DNA of 64,000 nucleotides from Pempheris klunzingeri (taxonomy: Eukaryota; Chordata; Actinopteri; Acropomatiformes; Pempheridae), in NCBI RefSeq assembly GCF_042242105.1, contig NC_092031.1:20076162-20140161 (forward strand). Reading direction: 5' to 3'. The translations under genes and the position numbers were made by a program. The stretch's first letter is position 1; every line of letters begins with the position of its first letter. The notes under the pieces are model-generated. The model saw nothing but the letters and a program-made list of their open reading frames with translations, did not search any database and was not told the DNA's origin. Below are positions 19,862 through 32,800 of the stretch, piece after piece.

Positions 19862-22673
19862 TCAGGCTACAGCACTCTTCACATTGTTCTCTAGGAGCGA
19901 CCTGCGGCAAACACACAACAGTTTCCATCAGCATGACCAGTCTGAGCCGTCAGCTGGCTCCACTGGGTCCATGTTCACCTTAAATCTTACTCCCAAAGAG
20001 GGACTTTCTGGAATCACACCTGTAAATATTCTTCATGTCAAAATCCACAGTGCTGATGATGAGTGGGAGGATAACGGACTGGGCCTTACAGAAACATGCC
20101 TCGTGTTCATGGAAGATAAATGATAGTCGTGATATGATGATGTCATAATTGACGATTGACAACTTCATTGGTGATAACTAGTGTTGGGCAAGTTACTTTC
20201 AAAATGTAATCTATTACTTATTACTTGACAATATTGGCATCTGTGTTGAATGATGCGTTACACTACACGACCCACTGCTTTTATGTTCATTTCACTGAGC
20301 CTTGCTTTGAATCCACGTCTGACGGGAGAAAGTGGGACGTGTGGTGAAAGGAGGTACGTGTCAGTGACTTGCTTGATGGCTTCTGTTTATAGCAGAAAGC
20401 ACGTGGACGGGCTGTTGGAGTCCAGGCAGGCTACATGACCGTTTACAGCACTACGCTGCCCCTATGATCAATGAAACCGGCTTCACCAGGCAGGAGAGCA
20501 GTGGTGAGTGTGCACTGCAGAGATCAGCTCTACCAACTGTAAATAGGCCAGTCTTCTATTAAGGTTAGGTTTACGTGAGGGGTGTGTTGCCCTTTAACAC
20601 ACACTAGTTGTTAAGTGTCTGCACTGGCTGAACGTGGAAAGTAGAACATGACCTATGAAAGCAGTCTTTTCCCGACACTACCTTCATTAGGATGTCAGTC
20701 TTACTTATGACATTTCTTCTTTCGGTCTTCTATGACATTTAGAGTGACCCCCCGCCCTTCAAGCTTAACCTTGGCAAGAGCAGTTGGATAAAAAATAAAA
20801 AAGAATTTGAAAGATCCATGTGGATTCTTTTTGGAGATTTCAAGCTCAGTAGGCCATTTCCATCTGAACAGAGCCTGAGTTTACAGGGGATCAGTGATCC
20901 ATGCTCCATGCTGACAGATGACAGCTCAAGTATTACATGGCTGAAAGTCCCCAGAAAAAGCTTGTAACGGATAAGTGCAAGTGATTATCACTAGTATTAA
21001 ATATTTTCCCTCCTTGGCCTGTTGGGGTATTTACACAAATACTGTACTTTATACAGTGCAGTGTGTCTTTATATCTAAAACCAAGTAGACGCTGCGGTGC
21101 ATCATTTGCTTTACTTACGTCTGATCTCCTTCTAGTGATTTCTGGATCTCCTGAAGTACTTCTGCAAGAAAACAAACCATGACTGTAACAGCAGTGCTCT
21201 CTACACAACACGCCACATGAGCCCTGCAGAAGCACACAGGTCACAGTAGGGTACAGCTCTCTGGGATTCTACACAAATCATGCCATGGGATGATGTTTGG
21301 TGAACCCTGCTGTGGGCCACGTCAGGTTCCCAGCCTGCTGATGTAGGCGTGTCTGATGACAATGGGAGCAAAAAGCTGAAAGACCAGTTAGGAGAGGCAG
21401 CACATGGAGCTAATACAGCTGAAGCCAGACGTTAGGGGTTCCAACAGAGTACGAGAGGGGCCTTCTGCATGATACCTCTACTTCAGTTTTAATACATTCT
21501 CTCCAGTACTCACTTTCATCATTCAGCAAAGCATGCTCCATAACACGTCTAGCTGCACTTTCTGGAACACAGAGGCAGCAGGCAGAGGACACGCCAGTAC
21601 AGTCAGCCACAAACAAGGTGTGTAAAAACAGACAGACAGCACAAGTACAGAGTTTACCATCAAACAGAGCACTGCATCTGGACATGTAGAGTTCTCTCAG
21701 CCAGTGGCACATGCATGTTTAAGCACAAGGCTGTGTTTTTGCATTTAGAGGTCTCTGGGACATTTTACCTGCATCCTCGTTATCTTGACTGGCATTTCTA
21801 GAAGGGTAAAGAACACAAATGAGTACCGAGTACTGACAGTTTCAAGAGTCACGTACAGAAAGTCAGAGGGTACATACCTGAGAGTAGACGAAGCTCCATC
21901 AGGCTGTGGCCTGTGCTGTGTGGAGGAGCCCGAATGGAGAGGAGCCTCCACCAGACAGCGAGGCTCCACCACATGGCGGGTGGACAGAGAGAAGCGTTCA
22001 AACTCAGAGGGAGAGATCAGATAGAAGCCTGAAGGTAGACAACAGTGACAAGACGGATTACAGTGAGTAGACTCGTCAGGGCGAGTTTCATTTAAGACAG
22101 TGGCCTGTGGTTTCACAGCTGTATGTGCTGACAGAGAGGAGTGGTGACATGTCCAAAACCAGAAGCCTCTCAGCTACTGGCTTTGCACCTCATCAGAGTT
22201 TAGCGGACGTTGATCTGTAACATTTCAGTTCACCTCTGAGACCTAGTGGCCTCCAGCTACTGACAGATACATTTAATGAGAGAAGCTGAGGGTGCTTATA
22301 TTATATATTAGTTGTTTCTCTCTCCAAGACCTGTAGAATATTCCTATGATGATCACGGCTGAGGATCAGGACCATTTCACCACTGGGGTGGAGGCATGTC
22401 TTTACCCTGGCCATGCTTGGTGAAGACGCAGGAGGCGATTCCACTGACGTCCTCTCGGCGGATGCAGGCGTACTGAACCTGCATCTTGACTGTCGGCAGT
22501 GACACCACGTGGAGGTCTCCCTGATTGGTCAGAACCACCAGGCAGCTCTCACCATAGTCCTCTGACCGACTGCTGCCGAACCAGGCCACGCCTACCCTCC
22601 GTACTCTGGAGCCGTCCACGGCAGTCAGCTTCAACTTCATCTTAGCGCTAACCTTTGGTAGGGTGAAGACCTG

Positions 22674-22710
<37 letters not shown>

Positions 22711-25700
22711 TAAGCTGAATGCGTAGTGGTTTTACCCAGACAGTTTCAAATCGCTAGGATCAAAAAGCTTTCCTTGTTGACAACTTTCGAGTTGTAAAAG
22801 TATCTGGGTTTGCTAAACTCAGAGGCTAACAAACACCCTTTAAGGGTCTTCAGCACTTTCTAGTGTGTTATGATTTTTATTTTTAGCATATTTTATCAGT
22901 TTCTCATGCATATTGCTTATAATTTTGCAAGATGGTGAATTTTTCAGAGTTCTCAATTTTTTTCATGTATTTTAGACCATAAAATGATGCGCATCATGAC
23001 AAAAACATGGCAATTTAAGGGTTAATTTTTTTAAAAACTAATTAAAATTTGATATGTATGATTAGGGCTGATGCTGGTCTAAAAAACTATTTAAAAAAAA
23101 GAAAAAAAAAAGAAAGAAACATTTTTATGGCTTGTTTTTATGCATACACATTTATGTGTGTAAGGATCTTTAACGTGATTATTTCTGAGGACCTTCAAGG
23201 GGTTTAACAAATGTTCTTCTATTCTTTGTCAGCTGTCTGTGTGTGTGATCCTGACCTTAAACTGTTCCTCAGATATGACCAGGAGGTGGTGTGAGCCATG
23301 CATGTCAGGTGAGCGAGCCAGGTCATGGGCCACTTCCAGGGGCTCAGGGAGAGGAGCCCCGTGCCCATCCAGCACCACTATACCAACCACAGGAGCCCGG
23401 TGCATCAGCTGGATCTCCTTAGCTGGAGTAAAGGAGGAAAAAAGAGAGGGGAAAGAAAATTACAACCAGAGGACAGAGATGAGGAAGCAGTCCTACCCAA
23501 ACATGAGAAGCTCGGTTTCTCACCCGGCTGTGCCGTGACTGGTTCGTCTGCTCTGTGCTCTACAGGAGGAAGGCGAAGCATGAAGGCAAACACGCAGCCA
23601 CCATTGGTCCCTGCCCACAGGGAGGGTGTGTTATGTGAACCTACAAGAAAATAGGGAGATGTGTGAAAACTGTGAAATATAGCAGTTGTTTTCTATGGGC
23701 CACATGCAGTGTAACTCACTGTCTGTGAGGAAGGTGTCGGCGAAGTAGAGCGTCCGTACGAGACCAGTGAAGGAGTCGTCTGAGGAGCGAGCCTCGATCT
23801 TCCTCTGGACAGGAGCCAGCTCCATCTCTGCCAGCTCCGCCTCCAGGCGAGCGTTCGCCTCCTGGAGCTGTTCAGACATGAAGGACGAAGGTTCAGAGGA
23901 CAGACAGATTTAAGGAGATGCCAGGACGATGAGGAAGTTCTTCCTAGTGCCAGCGGTGTTAAGTAGTCCACTCTCTGTCATCTCTGATTCACTCAGTGGC
24001 GCTATTGGTCTCAGTGAACAGAAGAGCTGAGCTGTAGATCTACCTTGGCAGCATTGTTGACGTGATGTTTCCTTAGTGAGACTCTGCTGCGTCTGATTCT
24101 CCTGAAGGACTGTCGGAGGGACTTCTTTATGCTCTTTACCCTGGACAGAGGACCTTCCATGGCCAGCTGATCACTGGGGTTTAAGGTGCACCTAAGAATG
24201 ATAAAACATTGAGTTTACACATACATATATGCACAGATGCACAAATACTGGCACTGCTCTTGTACAAAATAAACTGAAACTCTTCTGTATGTTTACCACC
24301 ACTTCATTTGATTTAAACAGACTCTTGCTTCTAATGACAGTCATGTGCATGTAAACCAAATTACAGAAGAAATATTACCAGAAGAGAAAAATCCTGAATC
24401 AGCAAGTGTTGTTCATGCTGTATTTACTGTCATATTTTACTTACCGATTTGAGCTTTTTTCATTGAATTATTCTCCAAATCAAATATAGTCTCTGTAACT
24501 TAGAGCAGCTTTAAGAGGCTAAAAGCTGATCAGGCTGCGGCTGATTATTGTTCGTTTTACTGTTTTTAGGATCTTATCATATATATTTTTTTATTGTTCT
24601 TTTACTCCTGTGAAGCACTTTGTGACTTTGTTCTGTGAAAAGTGCTTTACTAAATAAACTACTTACTAAGAAAAATTCCATGGACACAACTTTTAACTTT
24701 AGAAAGTAAATCTATCATATGTAACTATGAAACTGCTAAAGCCTAAAGAAGAGGATTTGTGGAGTGTGAAACCTTTCTATGCACAAATATAGCTCTAATC
24801 TCCTTCTCTGCATCTCCTTACTTGATGAGGATGTTGTTCTTCTGTTGGTAATCGTACAGGCCAAAGCCGTGGCTGGTGCCAAATGCAACCAGCTTCCACT
24901 CGGAGTGCAGGGTGAGGGCGGTGATCACTGCAGGAGGCTGGCACTGCACCAGAGCAAAAGGCTGGAAGCCTGGAGGGAACAGGACCGGGTCTTCTCGCAC
25001 GTCCAGCCGAGTGTGGCCCTACTCAATGAGAAATCCAACAATATGCTGGTTGGATCGCTTTTACTCTGTGGTACTGGCATAGTTCTATTGTTGGGGGGTA
25101 CAGCACGTTGAAAAAATAGTGATACAAGGGATGCAGCAGGAAAGTAATATCATGTAACGAGCAGTGATAATACAGCTTTCAGGGAGTGTGAGGTGGAGCC
25201 TTAAAGTTGTTCATTTCTGAGTTATGCATTTGTTTTTGCATTAACCAGTCCAACACTGCTCATTACCTTCCAGCGGAAACCCTCTTGACCCTGCAGCAAA
25301 TCCACAACTTTAGCCTCCACAGTCTGCTCTGCTGCCTCGTCATTCAGTTCCAGCACTAGGATCTGGAAAGACAAACACAAGACATGGTAGGGCACAAGTA
25401 AATGAGCAAAACAAAGCCTCTGTGAAAACTGATAAAGTTAAAGACTAATAATGATACTACATTCACCAAGTTAATTGCTGAGATCTGGGAACGGGGTGAC
25501 ATTGCTAAAAAGAAAGTGAGACAGGTGAAGACACAAGCGGTCTGATCACACACGCTGTAAGCAGAGCCTCAAGTTAGCGACACTTATCTAAAAAGGAGAA
25601 AACGAAGGGGAGAGGTCAACTATCTCAGATGTCTGTTACTTCTTTCTTTACATGACGTCACATTCACAGCTAGGAAGCACTCCACATTAATGGCAGAGTG

Positions 25701-26788
25701 GCAATGACAGTGTGGAAGTGCACCAGTAGTGGAGATTAATCAGTTGGAGAAACCTTTAGTCATTTTAACGTTCAGTCATCTCACCTGTCCAGCGGTGCCA
25801 GCCACAGTCAGATAGCCACTGTATTTACAAAGGTGGATTTTCTGGATGCCTAGCCTGGGGTCATCACTGTAGGGGTCAAAGCAGCCAACCTGGACAACAA
25901 ACAGTAAAAAGGATGCATTGCACTATTGTACTTCTATAAAGTTAGGAGACTTACAAGAGATACATTGAACAAAAGTCAAAGCGGCGTTAGCAGAGATATC
26001 CTGACTGGAAGACCAAAGTGAAGCTCTACGCGACGGATCCCACATTTGACGAGTCTCTTCTAGATCCTCCATGACTGGTAAACACCCACATTTTACAAAC
26101 TGTCTTCAGGAGATGAGAATTCAAGAGTGGAGAAAGCCTCTGGCCTCTCATTTGGTGTGGGCCTCGACAGTACGACTGTGAAGAGTACGTCTTCATTTAT
26201 ATCTATGGTGGATTGGCCCTTTAAAACAAATAATAGTATGTGAATCATAATTAAGGGCGGTAATGGTCCCACCAGTTCATTAGAGCTGACAGAGAGACAA
26301 CCATTCATGCTCACCAGTTAACCTGCCAGCATTAAGCCAGCCAACAGCTTTGAACCTGTAACCTTAACCTAACCTAACCTAAGCGCTTACCACCGTGCTG
26401 CTTCAGGAACAAGCAGTTTGGAAAACTACTGGCTAAGATTTAAGGGTTAAGATTCTTTCTTGTGGTTAAATGCACCAGAAAAAGCTTGTAAAAAGGGCAC
26501 TGACATCACCCCTTTTTGTCAAACCACTTAAGTTCTGTGTGGGGGTCCCACAACGAAGACGAAGTTCATGAAAACCTTTCCAGTGCTATTTGACAAACCA
26601 CAAGCCTCGGCTGCAGATGATATTACAGACACACCTTTCTGAATGGCGGCCACTCTCCTTCAGTGCCTTGGTTCATGTTATCATTGGGGTCAGCGTCTGT
26701 GTGGAACACTCCAGCTGTGCTTAACTTATACATGGGGTGCAGACAGACTCCTGATGCATCCCAGAAGCGCACTGTCCCATCCTCATGC

Positions 26789-26833
<45 letters not shown>

Positions 26834-29800
26834 TACACAGCATATTGTTATAGCTCTCAAAGAAACGTCCCAAAAGATATTTCCAAAGCTTGACTGGACT
26901 GACCCGGTGAGCAGCAGGTCTCTTTGTGGAGGATCTGGAGCCAAGTTCTGGCCTCCTGTTATCGGCCATGGCTGCATAGAGAGACAGGAAATGAAAGTTT
27001 AACAATAATACCAACTTAATGCCATCTGTTCAAGCATAAATTAAGGAATGTGTCCATACTCAGCATACCATATATGATGAACTGCTTTAGACTTAGGGAT
27101 GTGCAGGGGTACCATTATATTGCAGTGGGCTTATCCAATTTGTCTTGTACTTAAGACTGAGATGCACTAATATTTTAATGTACTGTTAAACATTTGGGCT
27201 CTCCAATTACAATAACGTCTGCTTATTTACAGTCATGGTTAACATGAACCCGTGGTTCTGGTCAAAAAGTATGTTTCAAACAGACCCACATTTAAGTTTA
27301 ATTTCAGTGAGCACAAGATCGGCAATGACCTTATCAGAAATGTGAGAGCTAAATTAAATGTAGCTTCATTTGAGCCAGGTTGTGGACTTACAGACTGCTT
27401 GCCTAATGCTTATGAATCATTATTAGTGCTTTTTTTCCTGCATCGTCCTAGTGAAGCCAATGAGCAAGCCAAACCATGAGCCGTCTGTCAGATACATCAC
27501 ATACAGTCCAAGACAATTTCAAGCTAGGTTTTACACAAGTCGGCCTTAAAGTAGCGACCATCTTTACTGAAGAGAACACATTTCAACAGTAGGCGTCACC
27601 AATATTTATTTTAAAATTCCTTGTGATGTGAAGGTAAATAAACAAATGTGTGGCGGTAAAGGAGCAAGCATGACAAATTGACTGGAACTTTTTTTAAATT
27701 CAAAGATTTCCGATGAAGTCTGTTGCTATTTTAAGAGGTAACACTTAAGAACATTGGGAGACATGTGCCAACAATGTACCTTTTTGGAGTAATCAGTCTT
27801 CTGCACGTCTCCAGCAGCGATGACCCTCTCCCACAGTTTGAGAGGGATGGCAGAGACGTGGTGAGAGCAGGTAATGGCTGAGCTGTGGAGGGGAACCAGG
27901 TACGGTGTCTGAATGACCGGCCACCCCTCTGTCTGCAGGTCAATCACTACCAGCTCCTCCTCCACCAGGACCACCAGCGCACTAGGATCTCCTGCAGATG
28001 GACAGGATCAGTGACATATACTGTACACACCTCATAGATAAGTCTCACTTCTCCAGTGAAAAGAAAACCTGGAAAGGGAAACAAAGTGGAAATATCCAGA
28101 CTAAATCACACCAACAAAGAGGTGAGCACACCCAAAATTACTTTTAGAACATACAACCACAAAGCTGGTTGCATGGTCTCTGTGTCAGAGATGATGTGTT
28201 CAGGGTGTTTACACCCCCGTCAGGACAACAGTGGGAGTTCACAACAAGCATATTTACCGGACTATAAGCCGCTACTTTTTTCCCACGCTTTGAACCCTGC
28301 GGCTTATACAACGATGCGGCTTATCTATAGATTTTTCTTCGCTAACGTTTCAGTGACGGTTTCAGTGCACAGGAGGAGGAAGAATAAAAACATTGATGAC
28401 TTTTCTGTTTTGTTCGATCAGCCGTTTTACTGCCGTGTTACAGGCACCGTTTGGAAACAATTATGGTATGTAAATAAACATTTACAAAATCTTTCTGTGT
28501 AAATATCTCATTTCACAATGTATATATATCTGCGGCTTATAGTCTGGTGCGGCTAATATATGTAAAAATATTTTTTTCTTGTAAAATTTAGTGGGTGCGG
28601 TTTATATTCCGATGCGCTCTATAGTCCGGTAAATACGGTATTTCTTTTTGTCGTGCACTGCACAAAATAACACTGCCTGTATGTCTTTTCTAAAAGAGAA
28701 GAACTTTCCCTTTGAGAAGGATACTGACTACAGGCCTTTCAAGCGTTGTTAAATAGATTGCTTTCCATAACTGTTTCCCCCCCCATTCCTTCTGGATTCC
28801 TGACCATTACAGGCAACTCCTCTGTTTAAATGTAACACTTTGATTTGGTTTTTGTAGATCATTTGGCTAAGTGATGTTTGGTCATTACAAGCCACTGTAC
28901 CTTGCACGTGTATCCATGGCAACGCCAGTGAACGTGTTCAGGTGCAATCCATCTCGTTCAGTCATTAAAGGACTTGTTTAATGTCTCATCTAATCATGTG
29001 GCATTTATTTCTAATAAACCAGTGGTTATTTCAACACAGTGTGATCTTTGTAGAAATAAGAAATATTTTTTTTATGTGCGAGTCAATCATGCAGCTAAAA
29101 AAAAATAAAAAAATAAAGCCCACTCCTGTCCCCAATGTAGCCCTCTACCGTGCATGTGTACCATAGATCAGTTATGTGTGATGGTGTGTGTTGCCTGCCT
29201 GCGTGCTGCGGTCCTCCTCTGATAACGAAGAAGTCGATGATCCTGGAGGTGAAGTCCAGAGCCACATGTGTTTTACTGTGGATCACTGTGATACAGTGTC
29301 TGTCCCCATAGCTGGCCCTGGGCATACCACCACTGAACACCAGGAACGGAGGCCTACACACAGACACACACACATTAATGTCTGAGCAAACTGAATGCGT
29401 CTGTGTGTGTGTGTGTGTGTGCGTGTATAACAATGGGTCATGTAACAAATCTGGAAAATAAAGTTAAACATCAGAACAGTGAGCATGTTAGAACCACTTT
29501 CACTGAAGTATGATGAGCAACATATGTGACAAATTATTCTGACTTGAGAATAAAGCGAACGTACCCGTCTTCTGTAGATAGCTGAACTATTTTAGAAATG
29601 GCCTTGCAGGGGAAATGCCCTGCAGCAATGAAAGACAATTCATCATCAGCCTCCAGAAAGACACATGACATACCTGACGGTAAACACAAATGTGCAGTGG
29701 ACATCTTTGTCCTCACCGTAAGGAATGTCTGATTTCTCCTCTTCCTCATTCACGTCCTCTCCACCCACCATCCATCGACAGTAACTTCCATCACTATGTG

Positions 29801-32800
29801 AACTGAGAATGTAGCCTCCGTCCTCTGTCCACCACACACTCTCCAGCTGCTATGGATTCATCAGGTGCCATGGAAAAAACACAAGGAAAACATGAAGATT
29901 TCTAATGCTGGTTATAACCATGGTTTATCTGGGACTGGGACTGGTAGCACATTCCGTCACAGGCCCAACACCGAGGTCCAGAACAGTTACCTGTGTGGCG
30001 GGGATGTGCTGCACGGCACACTGTTTCTCCAAATCCCAGATGACCATGAGGCCTCGACCGTAGCCAATAATAACTTGGTTTGGGTTGACTGGGTTCTCCT
30101 GTAAAGCCTCTACGTGTTCCAGATTCCTGCGGCCAATGTAGTCATCTGGTACACTGGGGGAGACAGGAACATCAACCTCAGCATAGATCTCACTGGTCAA
30201 TGAAATGCAAGAATGCCAAAAGCAGAGCTACAGAGCATACACACACAGAGCTACACACACCATATAAGCTTGTATTGTGTGTTGAATTTGTGTCCGACAG
30301 CCACATGAGCCATAATAGCCCCAATTTTCCACCAGGACTTGAAGCCAACTTAATCAAACTTTCACCCAAAACATGCTTTTGACAGTCTCTGAATTCCAGT
30401 TAAGGGCAGCAGGGTGGCGCTTAGGTTCGCGCTGTTGCCTCACAGCAACAAGGAGTCCACGTTCAAACCTGCTGGCACAAAAAATGCAGTTTGGGGGCTT
30501 TTTGTCTGAAACCTGCATTTTCTCATCAGGTAATCCAGCTTCCTCTCACAGTCCAAAGACATGCAGGTTAGGTTAACTGGTTACTCTAAATGGCCCGTAG
30601 GTGTAAACAGTGTGAACAGTTGTCAATCCCTATGTGACAAACAAGTCTGCCACTCTGCAGATCACACTGACCAACAACATTCAGCTCCATTTCATCGGAA
30701 TATAATCTGGTATACTGTCAGCTGGACAAGACTTGAGCGAGATGCTGGACACATAAATGCTGCAGATTTGTAGATTCTTGATGTCAAGGAAATCCGATGA
30801 AGGGGAGATCTCCCCTCCCTCTACAAAAATCATAAACCCTATAAACAATGTGCAGGGAGTTGCTGTGTTGTAGGCGCTGACCTGCTGGCGACCTGGTCCA
30901 GACTGATGTTTCTCTCCTCCAGCTCTCTGAACCCCGGGACTTCAACTACGAAGACATGTCCTCCCTCTGTCCCTAACAGCAGCAGCTCCCCTGACGAGTG
31001 GGCGAGCACTGCTGTCACTCTGGTCACACTTGGAGGGGCACTGAGGTGGAGAAGAAGATGAATTGAAGACCTCTTGGCAGCATGATGGGCTGCTACGGTT
31101 TGTATAACAATTACGTTCATTACCTGTGAATCTGCCAGTCATTTTCCTGATTGATAGTTTGGGTAATTAAATGTCAGAACATTTTAATTTCACAGCTCCA
31201 GGTGCAGTATTCATATAGCTTGTTTTATTCAACCAAATGTCTCAACCCTGGATATCTTCAGTTCACCATAATGTATGAAAAAAAATAATCAGTTCAACAT
31301 CTTTGTTTGAAAAATGAATAAAACACAGAATGAATTATCAAACTAATTACAGATTATTTTTCTTTGATCAGTTCATTGCTCCAGCTCTAGCAACATGTTT
31401 AAAAGCTGGGTAAGTACTCAGTGCCTCAACCAAATAACTCCAAGAGCTAAGGAGCTCCTGAAACTGTATCAGTTACCGAAACCCATCCAAATACTAACAC
31501 AAGCAACAACCAGTGTGCTGCAGTAGCCATGTTGTGCCAGTCTGGAGGCTTGATCAGTCACCTTGACATGTCAGGGAATTTTGGTGAGATGGAACTACAG
31601 CTTAAGTTCTTAAGTGTTCCTTAGAAACTATCTTCTCTGGGAAAAGGTCGACAACGGGGGGAAATGTGCCTTTACCCAGGTGGTCCAGTGAGTGTGAAAC
31701 GTCCTATCTCCAGAAGTTCAGAGAGTCCTTTGTGGGCTCTTAAAGTCCACATGTGTAGACTGTTGTCATCCAGCAGAGTCACCAGTTCAACCTAAACATG
31801 AGCCACAATCAACCAATACTGCAAAAAGGCTACTGAAAGTCACAAAGTCACATTTATACTAGTGGTTAGCAAAAGACTGCGTCCTCTATGCTAAACATGT
31901 CAGGCAGTGTGTGTGTGACTGTACCTGGTGGGGGAGGAAGTGCACCTGTGTGACGGCAGCATTCTCATCATGTAGACCCATGAACTCCACACCTGGAGCT
32001 CCATACCTGACCGCTGGTTAAGGACAAACTGGATCTGTCCAGTCCTATTAGGCAAACTGACATAAACTGATAAAGACACCAGGGGCTGGAATCACAAAGC
32101 AAATTCAACTTTGTCACGAGTCTAAAGTTGGTGATCCTGGAAAACTGCCATCACAAAGCCAGTTAACAGCTGGTCAGGTAAGTCTGTGTTGTCCTGTCCA
32201 GACGTGTGCAGCAAGCCAATCACATGAGTCGTTATCAGAGCCATTAGGAGTACTGCGAGACAATACGACAAAAAATGAAACAGTGATACTATAGGACACA
32301 AAGTGATTTATGGCGAGGTGAAATCTAACAGAAAATCTATGGCTACAGAAAACGAACTTCAGGACAGTAGAAGTAGAGGCTTTTTTTTAGATTTTCTAAC
32401 TTTTTGTAGACAAAGCTGCATTTAAAAACGCCCATCTCCCAAGCTGGGAGGGTTTTGGAAGGATTTTGGGGTTGGGCGTCAGAAGCTTGCGCACAATGCA
32501 TCATGGTATATGTAGGCTCTGCCAGCACAGCTCCACAAGCAGGAAAACTCAGGTTTCTCAGTCAATGTAGCACACTATGGTATTGCTTGTTTCAACTGAC
32601 TAGATTTACTATGAACACTAATTGGACAGCCACACATGACATTGTAAAACTTCCCTTTAAACTTAAAACAGCTGGCTAAACTGTTACTGTAACACTGTCA
32701 TACAGGCTACAGCTGACAGTGAGCAGGGGGTCTATCCAACACTGTGAAGCCTGGACTCACATGCGCCTCGCTGCTGAAGTGTCAAAGAGCAGACCAGTGC

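Noticed and set aside
26359..26383. CCTAACCTAACCTAA array as interstitial telomere
   Set aside because: The unit is five bases (CCTAA), not the six-base vertebrate telomere repeat, and only a few units are present.
28056..28502. 148-codon plus-strand ORF
   Set aside because: It runs from llgl2 intron sequence into the MITE at 28251 and has no protein-like features.
30395..30640. Possible tRNA gene from A- and B-box-like sequence
   Set aside because: It cannot be folded into a full cloverleaf with an anticodon stem; the sequence fits a SINE-like dispersed repeat.
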